DNA of 64,000 nt from Methanobacteriota archaeon. GTDB taxonomy: Archaea; Methanobacteriota; Methanobacteria; Methanobacteriales; Methanobacteriaceae. Under the pieces are notes generated by a model. That model did not search any database. It saw only the letters and a program-made list of their open reading frames with translations, and was not told the origin of the DNA. Numbering within the stretch: the first letter of the stretch is position 1; every line of letters starts with the position of its first letter. Made by a program: the position numbers and the translations under genes. Of the stretch, positions 1 to 8,511 are shown one piece after another. The DNA is taken from contig JAKQFA010000035.1 of NCBI GenBank assembly GCA_029556335.1, forward strand, positions 1 to 64,000, given 5' to 3'.

Positions 1-8
1 GTGATAAA

Positions 9-350
9 TTGATAAAAAAAGCCATGATTGGTTTAATTATTTTAACGATCCTAGTGGTTGCAGTTTCCGGGTGCCTGGACACCGGCAATAAGAACAACAC
101 CACAAACAACAACTCCAACCTGAATCAAAACACCACCAGCCACACCAACATCACCGCCACCCAGGCCCAGGAACTGGCCAAGAAGTACATTGAACAGGAA
201 GGGGCCAGTGCTGGAACACCCCAACTCACCTCCATAAATGGTAAACCGGTCTACATCGTCCCCATCATTTACAAGGGAAAGGCAGTAGGCCAGATAGAGA
301 TCGATGCCACCACTGGCCAGAATATAGGTGGAGCAGGCGGGGCACCCTAG
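9..350 (+). CDS. Small PepSY-like lipoprotein
   Basis: A 113-residue exported protein. Residues 1-22 form a lipoprotein signal: Lys-Lys near the start, a hydrophobic core, then a VSGC lipobox with the lipidated Cys at about residue 22. An Asn/Thr-rich linker (about 25-48), typical of archaeal surface proteins, leads to a region of about 55 residues resembling PepSY domains (a helix with AxxLAKKYIE, then beta strands, a YKGK turn and a DATTG motif). The start is TTG, with a GTGAT ribosome binding site at the very edge of the window; an ATG five codons downstream is the alternative. It probably sits on the outer face of the membrane; PepSY domains are often linked to protease inhibition or metal handling, but no specific role can be read here. 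Confidence 0.7.
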   Translation: MIKKAMIGLIILTILVVAVSGCLDTGNKNNTTNNNSNLNQNTTSHTNITATQAQELAKKYIEQEGASAGTPQLTSINGKPVYIVPIIYKGKAVGQIEIDATTGQNIGGAGGAP

Positions 351-418
351 GGGTGCCTATTTATTCATTTTTCTAAGGGACTTACTAGATCCATGTCCCT
401 CCGGGTGATGGTGTTGGT

Positions 419-577
419 ATGTTTCCTAAAAAAAGGTGTGTGAGATTTATTTTAACCAGAATAACCCTGGTGATCGTTGTAGGTGCTTCTTTTCCATCTC
501 CTGAATATTTTCCTCAATTCAATGATCATGGAATATGGGAAAAAGACATAACTTCAGAACCAACACTCCATGGTTAG
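419..577 (+). CDS. Possible 52-residue exported peptide
   Basis: A short open frame in the gap between the lipoprotein and pdxS. It begins with a basic stretch (MFPKKRC), followed by a hydrophobic segment (about residues 9-23) and then a polar, acidic tail, so it has the outline of a signal or anchor peptide. A GGTGATG sequence lies about nine bases upstream of the ATG. I do not recognise a family. It may be a real small gene, the head of a lost gene, or chance. Confidence 0.3.
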   Translation: MFPKKRCVRFILTRITLVIVVGASFPSPEYFPQFNDHGIWEKDITSEPTLHG

Positions 578-634
578 TTGGTTTAATTACTATTTTGATT
601 CTAGATTAGAAAAATGAGAAAAATGTGGGTGGAT

Positions 635-1516
635 CTACCATCCACGGTCCTGTAATCTTTCTTCGGCAGGGATGCTGCTCATCTCCAAGCCGGGCATGGC
701 CTTGCCCAATCCCCGGGAGACGTTGGCCAGGACCTCGGCGTTGTTGTAGTGGGTGGTGGCCTCTACAATGGCCTGGGCCACTAACTCCGGCTTTTCGGAT
801 TTGAAGATACCACTTCCCACGAAAACTCCGTCAGCTCCTAGCTGCATCATCAGGGCGGCGTCAGCTGGAGTGGCCACTCCACCAGCAGCGAAGTTAACCA
901 CGGGTAGTCGGCCCTGTTTCTGGGTTTCTTTAACCAGTTCCAGTGGAGCCTCAATTTCCCGGGCTACTCCCCACAGTTCCTCCTCGGTCTTGTCCTTCAG
1001 GTCCCGGATGGTACCCTGGATCATGCGCATGTGCCGTACTGCTTCCACCACGTTACCGGTACCAGCTTCACCCTTGGTCCGGATCATGGCAGCTCCCTCA
1101 TCAATCCTCCGCAAGGCTTCTCCCAGGTTCCGGGCTCCGCAGACGAAGGGTATGGTGAACTTCTTCTTATCCACATGGTACTTCTCATCTGCTGGGGTTA
1201 AAACTTCGCTTTCGTCGATCATGTCCACTCCCAGGGCCTCCAGGACCTGGGCCTCCACGAAGTGGCCGATTCGTATCTTGGCCATCACTGGGATGGACAC
1301 GGCCTCCATGATCTCCTCCACCTTCAATGGGTCAGCCATCCGGGCCACACCACCGGTGGCGCGTATATCAGCCGGCACCCTTTCCAGGGCCATAACCGAA
1401 ACAGCCCCTGCTTCCTCGGCTATCACTGCCTGATCAGCGTTGACCACATCCATAACCACTCCGCCCCTGGTCATCTTGGCGAAGTCTTCTTTTAAGATTT
1501 TAGTTCCGTGTAGCAT
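635..1516 (-). CDS. pdxS: Pyridoxal 5'-phosphate synthase, lyase subunit PdxS
   Basis: The synthase subunit of the DXP-independent vitamin B6 pathway. It joins ribose 5-phosphate, glyceraldehyde 3-phosphate and ammonia supplied by the glutaminase PdxT to make pyridoxal phosphate. The 293 residues form a complete (beta/alpha)8 barrel. The conserved Asp (MDVVNADQA, about residue 23), the Schiff-base Lys in VMAKIRIGHF (about 79), the second Lys and its Arg in MIRTKGEAGTGN (about 145-147) and the phosphate-binding GGVATPADA are all present. A strong GGAGGAAG site precedes the ATG. The partner pdxT is not in this window. The protein forms a 12-mer in known homologues. Confidence 0.97.
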   Translation of the reverse strand: MLHGTKILKEDFAKMTRGGVVMDVVNADQAVIAEEAGAVSVMALERVPADIRATGGVARMADPLKVEEIMEAVSIPVMAKIRIGHFVEAQVLEALGVDMIDESEVLTPADEKYHVDKKKFTIPFVCGARNLGEALRRIDEGAAMIRTKGEAGTGNVVEAVRHMRMIQGTIRDLKDKTEEELWGVAREIEAPLELVKETQKQGRLPVVNFAAGGVATPADAALMMQLGADGVFVGSGIFKSEKPELVAQAIVEATTHYNNAEVLANVSRGLGKAMPGLEMSSIPAEERLQDRGW

Positions 1517-1700
1517 TAGATCTTCCTCCTTTGATCATCCTAAAAATCAGTATATTTACTGCAATTCATTTTAGAATATTTTCATGTACTATATACAGTC
1601 TAGGTTTTTGTGGTTTACTCTTAGTATATTTTCTTTCTTATTTTTTTTATCCAAATTTATAAAAAATTAAAAAATTTCCAATAAAAAAAAGAATAGATCC

Positions 1701-1859
1701 TTGAAATATTATGCAATAGTGATTTTCCCAATAATCAACGGACAAGCACCCGCCAACGCCACCCTACTCACCGATGACGAGATGCACAACATCAAAGCCC
1801 TCTGACACATCGCCAAAATAGAACACAGCTACTGGATACCATGTTACTATAATAATTAA
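1701..1859 (+). pseudogene. Decayed fragment resembling PEP synthase (ppsA)
   Basis: No intact gene lies here, but one frame reads a segment with LTDDEMHNI, then an in-frame TGA at 1803-1805, then HIAKIEHSYW and P before the frame closes at 1857. This matches by eye the linker of phosphoenolpyruvate synthases, where LTDEE is followed by a helix ending IExHYGxPMDIEWA. The stop, the missing flanks and the AT-rich surroundings indicate a relic. The identification is from pattern memory only and could be coincidental. Confidence 0.33.
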
Positions 1860-1889
1860 GTGTAAAAACAATATTAGGCAGCTTAGCTT

Positions 1890-2081
1890 TTGGAGCGCCC
1901 GGGTCTTTATGCTACTGGTGCTGTTGAAATTTTAACTGTTACGGGTATAGGTAGTGCAAGTGCTTTCAGATATAGTGTAGTGGTCACAATAGCTAATGCA
2001 ATGAGTGGGGAGCTACAGAAAGCATTTGAAGATCCTTACTATGAAGTGAAAGTTGAAGGAATTCCTTTAGTCCATATCTGA
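1890..2081 (+). CDS. Hypothetical 63-residue protein or gene relic
   Basis: An open frame with a TTG start, rich in small residues, ending in a charged segment (FEDPYYEVKVEGIPLVHI). There is no convincing ribosome binding site, and a stop lies two codons upstream of the start. It follows the decayed PEP-synthase-like segment, so it may be the tail of another eroded gene rather than a functional unit. I do not recognise a family. Confidence 0.3.
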   Translation: MERPGLYATGAVEILTVTGIGSASAFRYSVVVTIANAMSGELQKAFEDPYYEVKVEGIPLVHI

Positions 2082-2151
2082 ATAGTACACAATAAGTTTT
2101 GCCATGCTATCAAATACTAGAGATAGAGAAAACGTATAAGGGGTAATATGC

Positions 2152-2340
2152 GTGTTTGACATAATTTTTTATATTCGCTTAATCGCAGGTGTGTGTTTTT
2201 TAATTTCTGGTATTGCCTTTCTAAAAAGGAAAAAAGAAGAAAAAAGAGACATTTCATGCTTACTTTTTATTTTGTGTATTTTAGGAGGAGTTTTACAATT
2301 TATTGGTGCTTTAGCATACTTGTTAGATAAAACAGGATAG
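2152..2340 (+). CDS. Small two-helix membrane protein
   Basis: A 62-residue protein with two predicted membrane helices (about residues 3-24 and 36-57) joined by a very basic loop (KRKKEEKR), so the loop probably faces the cytoplasm. The GTG start has an AAGGGGT ribosome binding site about seven bases upstream, which supports translation. No family is recognised. It stands alone between the relic region and the surface protein gene and has no obvious operon partner. Confidence 0.5.
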   Translation: MFDIIFYIRLIAGVCFLISGIAFLKRKKEEKRDISCLLFILCILGGVLQFIGALAYLLDKTG

Positions 2341-2502
2341 GATTAGGGATTATTATTTCTAATAAATATATGTACAGCTAAGGAGGTTTTTTAACCCTGC
2401 TCATGCTCTTACTTTCGGAGTTTTTACACCCTTATTTATGATTATCCGCTGTTTTAAACCCAATATCCTCCAAAAAAATCCAAAAAAAACATACAATGTA
2501 AT

Positions 2503-2534
2503 AATAACTTATGCAAATGTAATCATAAGTTATT
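2503..2534. promoter_or_regulatory. Operator-like palindrome at the surface-protein promoter
   Basis: Two perfect 11-base arms (AATAACTTATG and CATAAGTTATT) are separated by a 10-base spacer, the geometry of a dimeric repressor site. The right arm abuts a TATA-like TTTATAT at 2533-2539, about 95 bases upstream of the surface protein start. Binding here would probably block TBP/TFB. The regulator is unknown. Confidence 0.55.
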
Positions 2535-2629
2535 TATATCAGGAATTATTCTTAAGCAAATTAGGTAATTTGTTCGAATTCTTTATAGTTAATTAGGATA
2601 AAGATATTATATCATCCAGGTGGTAAGTT

Positions 2630-4459
2630 ATGAAGAAAAGAGTTGGGGCCATATTGTTAGTCATGTTTGTAGTGCTGGTTTTGGGTGTTAACAGTGTTTC
2701 GGCAGTGAATGTTACACCAGACCAGGTAGCAGATGCTTCCGAAAATGTGAATTCTTATATAAACGCCTCCCACACCATTCCCGGTAACACCAATATAGGG
2801 GGCAACCAGGTGGACATGCCCCAATATTTGAAGCTTTCCACCGAAGCAGTGCTGAATATTAATGACGGCTCCACTGCATCCATCCCCATCGGAAGTTACG
2901 GTACTCCCATTTCACCTTCAGAGACCATTACCAGCCGAAATTTCAGTAAAGCCGAGTATTTGGAACTGACCACTCGTGTTAAGAATTTTATGGACGCCAA
3001 TGGACGGGCACCTAACTACGCATCCACCAGCACGGGAAATATCCGTTATGAATCCCTAATCTACATGTACTCGGGAATATTGAACTCCTACCGAATGAAT
3101 GGTGTTTTACCTGATTACATCACGGTTAATCCCTGGACCACGGTGTTAAGCTCTGATGTCATCGGCAGCACCAGCTACGGTTACGTGGAAAAAAAATTTT
3201 TCGGGAACCAGAGTTCTCCCCAGACCATTGCCCTAATAATTGGGGTGCATCCCCTGGAAAATGGGATACACAACGCTATTCTTAATACCCTGACCAGTAA
3301 ATCCCTGGATCTGACTAAAAGATATGTTCTCTACCAAGTTACAGTGACTAAGGATGCCAATGACTACAATAATGGCAGGATGAATGGACAGCTCTTAGCA
3401 CAGGCATTCATAGTCCCGGATATCGCCAAGGAAAACCCATTCCTGGTGGTGGATAACCATGAAAACCGGGGCGCCAACAGCGGATACCAATACTACCGGT
3501 TTTTATATTTAATTTCAAATAACGCCGACACCACAAACTACGCTAACCAGATAATCAGACAGATGCCCTCTTTAGCCATTTACAGTCCGCCTAACCCTAC
3601 CAGCCCCTCATACGTCACCATCCCCATTGCCAAGAAGGGAATCTGTACCATGATATATGAAACCTACCTCTATGACTCGGTTTCTAAAAAAACATCCGAT
3701 GCAAATGCCCTTATAAATGCCTTAGAGGGTGTTAACACACCCTATATCGCCCCATTAAAGGTGAAAATCACAGGAGATCCTTACACTGGTTGGTACATTA
3801 GTTTAACCATCAACACCCCAGGTTCTTTCACCATTTACTACACCACCGATGGCTCTGATCCTGAACTCAGCACCACCAGAACCCAATACACAAGTTCCCA
3901 ATCAGTCCACATCAACAACCTCCTTAGAATATCCATGGTTGATGTCTATGGTAACTGGTATTCAGTTTTCAATGAATCACCCCTAGTAACAACTGCTACG
4001 ACTGGGGGAACCTATTATACACCCCAGAATGTAGTTTTAGAAGCAATAAATGGCTCTTATGGTAATATCGTCATTTACCACACTACAGATGGGTCTGACC
4101 CCCGGAGCAGCAGCACCCGCAAACAGTACGTGGCACCCATCAATGTAAGCTCCTCCCAGACTTTATACTACTATGCCGTGGATGGAGCCGGGCATCAATC
4201 ACCAGTGTGTATGGAACAGTACCATATTTACAAGACGGTTAGTTACAGCTATACTGTGGATGTGCCTTACAAGAAGGGATGGTACAAGTACTGGTACAAG
4301 GTATCCTACAAGAAATGGTACAAATCATGGTACAAGTACCGGGGTAAATGGAGATACAAATGGCAGTATAAGTGGGCTGTAAAATCTAAATATAAATGGA
4401 AATATGGCTGGATTTATCGTAAAGAAACACGTTGGGGAACTAAAAATGTGTTAACCTAA
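2630..4459 (+). CDS. Secreted pseudomurein-binding protein with peptidase-like core and Trp/Tyr/Lys-rich tail
   Basis: A 609-residue exported protein. A signal peptide ends at VSA (about residue 25). Residues 30-165 carry segments matching pseudomurein-binding repeats (FSKAEYLELTTRVKNFM, a proline/Asn turn, then YESLIYMYSGILNSY). The core, about 175-375, has GVHPLENG and a later VVDNHENRG, which resemble the HxxE zinc-ligand pattern of M14-type carboxypeptidases and aspartoacylases; this is an inference. Two copies of a chitobiase C-terminal-like domain follow (about 380-460 and 465-540), each with TTDGSDP. The last 65 residues are dominated by Trp, Tyr and Lys. It is probably anchored in the wall and may trim wall peptides or bind a wall polymer. 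An AGGTGG site precedes the ATG. The last four bases overlap the convergent DUF763 gene. Confidence 0.8.
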   Translation: MKKRVGAILLVMFVVLVLGVNSVSAVNVTPDQVADASENVNSYINASHTIPGNTNIGGNQVDMPQYLKLSTEAVLNINDGSTASIPIGSYGTPISPSETITSRNFSKAEYLELTTRVKNFMDANGRAPNYASTSTGNIRYESLIYMYSGILNSYRMNGVLPDYITVNPWTTVLSSDVIGSTSYGYVEKKFFGNQSSPQTIALIIGVHPLENGIHNAILNTLTSKSLDLTKRYVLYQVTVTKDANDYNNGRMNGQLLAQAFIVPDIAKENPFLVVDNHENRGANSGYQYYRFLYLISNNADTTNYANQIIRQMPSLAIYSPPNPTSPSYVTIPIAKKGICTMIYETYLYDSVSKKTSDANALINALEGVNTPYIAPLKVKITGDPYTGWYISLTINTPGSFTIYYTTDGSDPELSTTRTQYTSSQSVHINNLLRISMVDVYGNWYSVFNESPLVTTATTGGTYYTPQNVVLEAINGSYGNIVIYHTTDGSDPRSSSTRKQYVAPINVSSSQTLYYYAVDGAGHQSPVCMEQYHIYKTVSYSYTVDVPYKKGWYKYWYKVSYKKWYKSWYKYRGKWRYKWQYKWAVKSKYKWKYGWIYRKETRWGTKNVLT

Positions 4460-5613
4460 ACATTTGTATTTTTTTTAATTTTTTTTTGTTCCCCACTGAC
4501 CAGCCCCTCCAGCCTCTTCAGGGCCTGGTATCGGTCCTTCTTATCCAGACGGGCCTGTTCCAAGGCATCCTGCAGGGTGCTGATGGAGTGGTCGTAGACC
4601 TCCCGGTCCACTGGGTAAGGGAAACCATCCTTTCCTCCGTGGGTGAATGTGTACTTGACCGGATCCTCCCAGCTGGGCTGGGAACCATAGACGAGGTCGG
4701 ATATCAGTGCCAGGGCCCGGATCTTCTTGGGACCCATACCCTCCAGGCCCAGTAACTCCTCGTAATTGGAGGGCTGTATTTCCCAGGCCCGTTTAAGAAC
4801 CTCCAGGTCTCGATCTGTCAGATCAGTATTCAAGACAGGGTGATGGGCTGGTAGGTTCAACTCTGGGCAATAGTCATGGAGACTGCTCTGTGAAACTTCC
4901 AATCTGGGCTTACTCTGGAAGTACTTTTTGAGGTGTTCCGGGTTGTCCTGGACCAGTTCCACGCTGATCTGCCGGGCCTCTTTGCTTTCTGGGGCGGTCA
5001 TGTCCAGGGCCTCCTCTTCCCGGGAGTCACAGCAAATGCCCTGGTGGGGGTTTTCCACCAGATCCTCAACCTTGCTGGAGAGCCAGTGGTAACGTCGGGC
5101 GTAGCTGTATTCCTGGTTCATGCCCTGCTGCACCACCGCCCACTCCCCCCCCTCGGTTAAGAAGAACACGTGGTGGTAGAGTTGGTAGCCGTCCTGGATG
5201 CAGGTGTTATCAACCTTGGCCACCATCCGGCTGTAGTGCACCAGGTCTTCTATTGACGAGGTTGATAATGAAAACAATTCACCGGCTGCTTCGATCTCTT
5301 CAGGAGTTCGGCGGGAAGCCCGGCCTTTGCCACCTGCCACCAGGATACCATGATCCTCCGGGTTAAGGGATGATTTCAGGGCCCCGCAGGTAGTGGTGGT
5401 GGTGCCGGAGCTGTGCCAGTCAAAGCCCAAGACACAGCTTAAGGCTTGGAACCAGTGGGGATCCGATATTCGCCTTAAAAATTCGGAAGCCCCGTACTCG
5501 TAGACAAGTGCCTCGGTGATATTTCCTGACAGTTTTACCATTCTCTTAAAGAGCCACCATGGGGCCCGGCCTCCATGTAGGGGCAGGTGGGCAGTTCCTA
5601 TTTTAGCAACCAT
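4456..5613 (-). CDS. DUF763 domain protein
   Basis: A 385-residue member of the DUF763 family, recognised by the start (AKIGTAHLPLHGGRAPWWL), the FDWHSSGTTTT segment and the region around GMGPKKIRAL. That last segment looks like a helix-hairpin-helix motif (LLGLEGMGPKKIRALALIS, about residues 285-303), so nucleic acid binding is possible. The family is shared by archaea and some bacteria and has no settled function. The C-terminus is Lys-rich. The gene is convergent with the surface protein gene and overlaps it by four bases. It is separated from the next gene upstream by about 65 bases. Confidence 0.88.
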   Translation of the reverse strand: MVAKIGTAHLPLHGGRAPWWLFKRMVKLSGNITEALVYEYGASEFLRRISDPHWFQALSCVLGFDWHSSGTTTTTCGALKSSLNPEDHGILVAGGKGRASRRTPEEIEAAGELFSLSTSSIEDLVHYSRMVAKVDNTCIQDGYQLYHHVFFLTEGGEWAVVQQGMNQEYSYARRYHWLSSKVEDLVENPHQGICCDSREEEALDMTAPESKEARQISVELVQDNPEHLKKYFQSKPRLEVSQSSLHDYCPELNLPAHHPVLNTDLTDRDLEVLKRAWEIQPSNYEELLGLEGMGPKKIRALALISDLVYGSQPSWEDPVKYTFTHGGKDGFPYPVDREVYDHSISTLQDALEQARLDKKDRYQALKRLEGLVSGEQKKIKKNTNV

Positions 5614-5678
5614 ATTACCTAGTTCTACTTTAGAAGGGTAATGGCTTTGGTGAGAGCACTGGAGAAGTAATGAGCAGA

Positions 5679-7442
5679 TTATTTTCTTGTGGGCCCATAT
5701 TTCTGGATAAGTTCATCCAGTTCCTCGGTTATGCCCTGGTTACGGTCGTGTTGGAAGTTCTTCTCAATGTTGTCCCGGTAGATCTCCAGTTTTTTTAAGA
5801 ACTTAAGAACATCCCCTTTTTCCAGGTCCTCGTGGTACTCACCGTAGCCCAGCCGGTCCAGGTAGATGGCGTTGAGTATCTGTTCGAACTGCTTCTTCAC
5901 CGGCACACTCAACACCGGCTTTTTTAGGTACAGGGCCTCGCTGATGAGGGTGAATCCCCCGTTGGTTAAGACCGCCCGGCAGGTGGCCAGATCCTGGAGG
6001 AACTCCTTATCGTTGAAGGATTTGAAGGTTAAGTTGGTGTCCTGTTCATCCTTGTGGAAGCCGTATATGATGAACTCCTCATCCAACTCCTTTAAAAGGT
6101 CCAGTAGCTTCAGGTTGGAGTCGCTGGTCTGATAAACCAGGATATGCTGGCCTTCCTCGGATTTCAGCTTCATGATCTCCTCCCTGAGAACAGGTGGGAA
6201 GAGTTTGGCCTTCTGGGGGTTCTTGATGGGTGGGTAGAAGTAGGTGTTGATGAGGTAGCAGCGGGGCATGTTGATGAAGGATCGGATCACACCCTCGGCT
6301 GCTAAACGCTCGGTACGGTACTGGGATGAGACCTCGATCTCGGTTTGGGTGATGATGTGCATGTTGTCCAGGCTGATGAGGGGCAGGCGCAGGATCTTGG
6401 CCAGGAGGTTGCCGTAGATCTCGAAGTCAGAGATGATGATGTGGGGTTTCACGGACTTGGCCACACTGTACATCAAGCGGAGGCTGTTTCTAAGGTCGCT
6501 GGGCAGGCCCTTCATTCCCTGGATGAAGGTTTTAGTGTTTTTAACCCTGTTATCCTCGTAGACAGTGTTGAAACCACCGATCTCGTACACGTTATCATAC
6601 CTATCTGCCAGGTACTGGTAGGCCCGGTCCGAGGAGAAGATGTGGACGTCGTGCTCCGGGGTGAGGTGCTTCAGGATCACGTCGGTGCGGATGGCATGGC
6701 CCATGCCCTCTCCACAGACCGAGTACAGGATCCTGGTATTTTCACTGTGGCCAAATTTGTAGTTCAGTTTCTCGGCTGTTATTTTTCGGCCAGTGAACTG
6801 GTAGAGGGTGCTTTTGGCGTACTTGTAAGCCACCCTCTTCATGCCCTCCTCCTCCACCCGGCGGGTGGAAACCAGTAGCCGGGGTTGCCTGAGAACTTTG
6901 AAGGAGGATATCTCCGCCACTCTTTCGATGTAGTCGGTGTCTTCCCCGAAGTCCAGATCCTCATCAAAGCCCTCCACCTCCTCATGGAGTTTTTTCAGGG
7001 TTAATATGCCGTAGCACCCTGCTCCGTGGGGTTTGAATGACTCTACCCTGCGCATGAAGAAGTTGGCAAAGTCGTGGGCCATCTTATCCAGACGGCTTTC
7101 ACTTAAGGGGGATATCTGGGTGATGGCAATGCCCAGCTTTTCTGCGGCGAACTCCTCCAGTGAAGTTTTCAGGTAACCATCGGTAAGACATACATCCGCA
7201 TCCAGAAATAACAGATATTCCCCCTGAGCAGATTCTGCACCACGATTTCGACCCACAGCCGGTAATCCCCCATCCACTACCCTGCAATCAGCATCCCGGG
7301 CGATTTCTCTGGTTCGGTCCTGGGATCCGGCGTCGGCGATGATTATCTCATAATCACTGAAATTCTGGGCTTGTATGCTCTTCAACAGTAGTGGGAGGTA
7401 GTTCTCCTCGTTGTAGGTGGGGATGATGATGGACAGCTTCAT
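5679..7442 (-). CDS. Fused glycosyltransferase: GT2 domain plus MJ1255-type GT domain
   Basis: A 587-residue two-domain enzyme. Residues 1-225 are a GT-A family 2 transferase: LSIIIPTYNEENYLP at the start, ADAGSQDRT, and the metal-binding LDADV. From about residue 238 a GT-B type domain begins with YSVCGEGMGHAIR, as in MJ1255-like and MurG/UGT-like proteins, and its donor site is in TNGGFTLISEAL. The MJ1255-type region usually occurs as a separate protein, so the two sugar-transfer steps may be coupled here. No membrane helices are evident. The gene lies 27 bases downstream of a membrane protein gene, itself 19 bases downstream of nadA, so the three probably share a transcript. A role in surface glycan or glycolipid synthesis is inferred. 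Confidence 0.85.
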   Translation of the reverse strand: MKLSIIIPTYNEENYLPLLLKSIQAQNFSDYEIIIADAGSQDRTREIARDADCRVVDGGLPAVGRNRGAESAQGEYLLFLDADVCLTDGYLKTSLEEFAAEKLGIAITQISPLSESRLDKMAHDFANFFMRRVESFKPHGAGCYGILTLKKLHEEVEGFDEDLDFGEDTDYIERVAEISSFKVLRQPRLLVSTRRVEEEGMKRVAYKYAKSTLYQFTGRKITAEKLNYKFGHSENTRILYSVCGEGMGHAIRTDVILKHLTPEHDVHIFSSDRAYQYLADRYDNVYEIGGFNTVYEDNRVKNTKTFIQGMKGLPSDLRNSLRLMYSVAKSVKPHIIISDFEIYGNLLAKILRLPLISLDNMHIITQTEIEVSSQYRTERLAAEGVIRSFINMPRCYLINTYFYPPIKNPQKAKLFPPVLREEIMKLKSEEGQHILVYQTSDSNLKLLDLLKELDEEFIIYGFHKDEQDTNLTFKSFNDKEFLQDLATCRAVLTNGGFTLISEALYLKKPVLSVPVKKQFEQILNAIYLDRLGYGEYHEDLEKGDVLKFLKKLEIYRDNIEKNFQHDRNQGITEELDELIQKYGPTRK

Positions 7443-7469
7443 TTAGACACCTATAAATCTTTTTTTTAT

Positions 7470-8492
7470 CTAATGGCCCAAGTAGGTGGCGAAGTCCCAG
7501 GTCATGAAAAAGCCCTGGGCCTTCCCATCCAATGAGACGAATAAACCTTCTATAAACTCTTTATCACTTTGATCAGTCTTTATCCGGACTATGGTTCGAT
7601 TTTCAACCTCCTGGATGGATATAACATTGTAGTCAGATAGATCAAGGGACGCCTGGGGATTGATGATGGTCAACTCATGGTAAGCCGGGTTACTACCCAC
7701 CACCTCCACTGCCACCCCAGATACGATAAGTAGCATCACTACCAGGGCCGGGTAGAGTAGCTGGCGATGTTGGAAGGGACTTTTAATGGCGTACATTCCC
7801 AGGGTCCCCCCCAATCCCATAACCCCTGGCTGGGAGAACAGCCCTCCATCCAACATGCCCACCATGGCCAGGGTCATGCAGAAAGCCATTATGAGGCGGT
7901 GTATGACCAGACGATCATCCAGGGAGAGTAAACCCAGGATGTAGGCCGCTGGCAGGGTGAAAATTATGAGGAATGCCCCGGGGGTGACCTGCTGGATGAG
8001 TGATCCTCCTGTGTGTATATTTCCAGGGACGTTGACACCAACCCAGTCAATTACGCTTCCAAGAACCGCTTTGAACACGTGGCTATGGGTGGGGCTGGTG
8101 CTGGTGGGGCTGGGATTCAGGGAAACAAAGATGGTGAGGATGGAAACCCCGTAGCGATATCTCAGCCAGATTTCCAGGATTATACCCGCAGCGTAGGTTA
8201 AAAGAACTATTATTATGAACCATTTAAGGTATTCACGACCCTCATGACTGCAGTTGTAAAGTGTGGAGTGGATGGTGTCTAAAAAGCTTCTCCGGGATCT
8301 TATAAGGGAGTTTATCAGGAGCAAACTTCCCATGGTCACTAGTAAGAGGATGGCCTTACCCTCTGAGGATCCAGATAGCAGGGGCCAGGTGATGGTCATC
8401 ATCACACCATCCAGAAAATCGGTTACATAAACCAGGACACCCAGGAGGATTAAGATGATTCCTATCAGATCCTGATACTCTATTTTCAACAC
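7470..8492 (-). CDS. Polytopic membrane protein of unknown function
   Basis: A 340-residue protein with about eight hydrophobic helices in the first 265 residues and a soluble C-terminal domain of about 75 residues (from NPAYHELTIINPQ to the end), probably extracytoplasmic. One predicted outside loop is rich in Ser, Thr and Pro (NPSPTSTSPTHS). I recognise no family. It lies between nadA and the fused glycosyltransferase with gaps of 19 and 27 bases, so it may serve the glycosyltransferase, for instance in handling a lipid-linked sugar or a surface polymer, but this rests on position alone. Confidence 0.75.
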   Translation of the reverse strand: MLKIEYQDLIGIILILLGVLVYVTDFLDGVMMTITWPLLSGSSEGKAILLLVTMGSLLLINSLIRSRRSFLDTIHSTLYNCSHEGREYLKWFIIIVLLTYAAGIILEIWLRYRYGVSILTIFVSLNPSPTSTSPTHSHVFKAVLGSVIDWVGVNVPGNIHTGGSLIQQVTPGAFLIIFTLPAAYILGLLSLDDRLVIHRLIMAFCMTLAMVGMLDGGLFSQPGVMGLGGTLGMYAIKSPFQHRQLLYPALVVMLLIVSGVAVEVVGSNPAYHELTIINPQASLDLSDYNVISIQEVENRTIVRIKTDQSDKEFIEGLFVSLDGKAQGFFMTWDFATYLGH

Positions 8493-8511
8493 TTCACTAC
8501 CTATAATTTTA

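Noticed and set aside
753..1433. Long open frame on the plus strand
   Set aside because: It is antisense to pdxS, and its Ser/Ala/Pro-rich composition is typical of a shadow frame.
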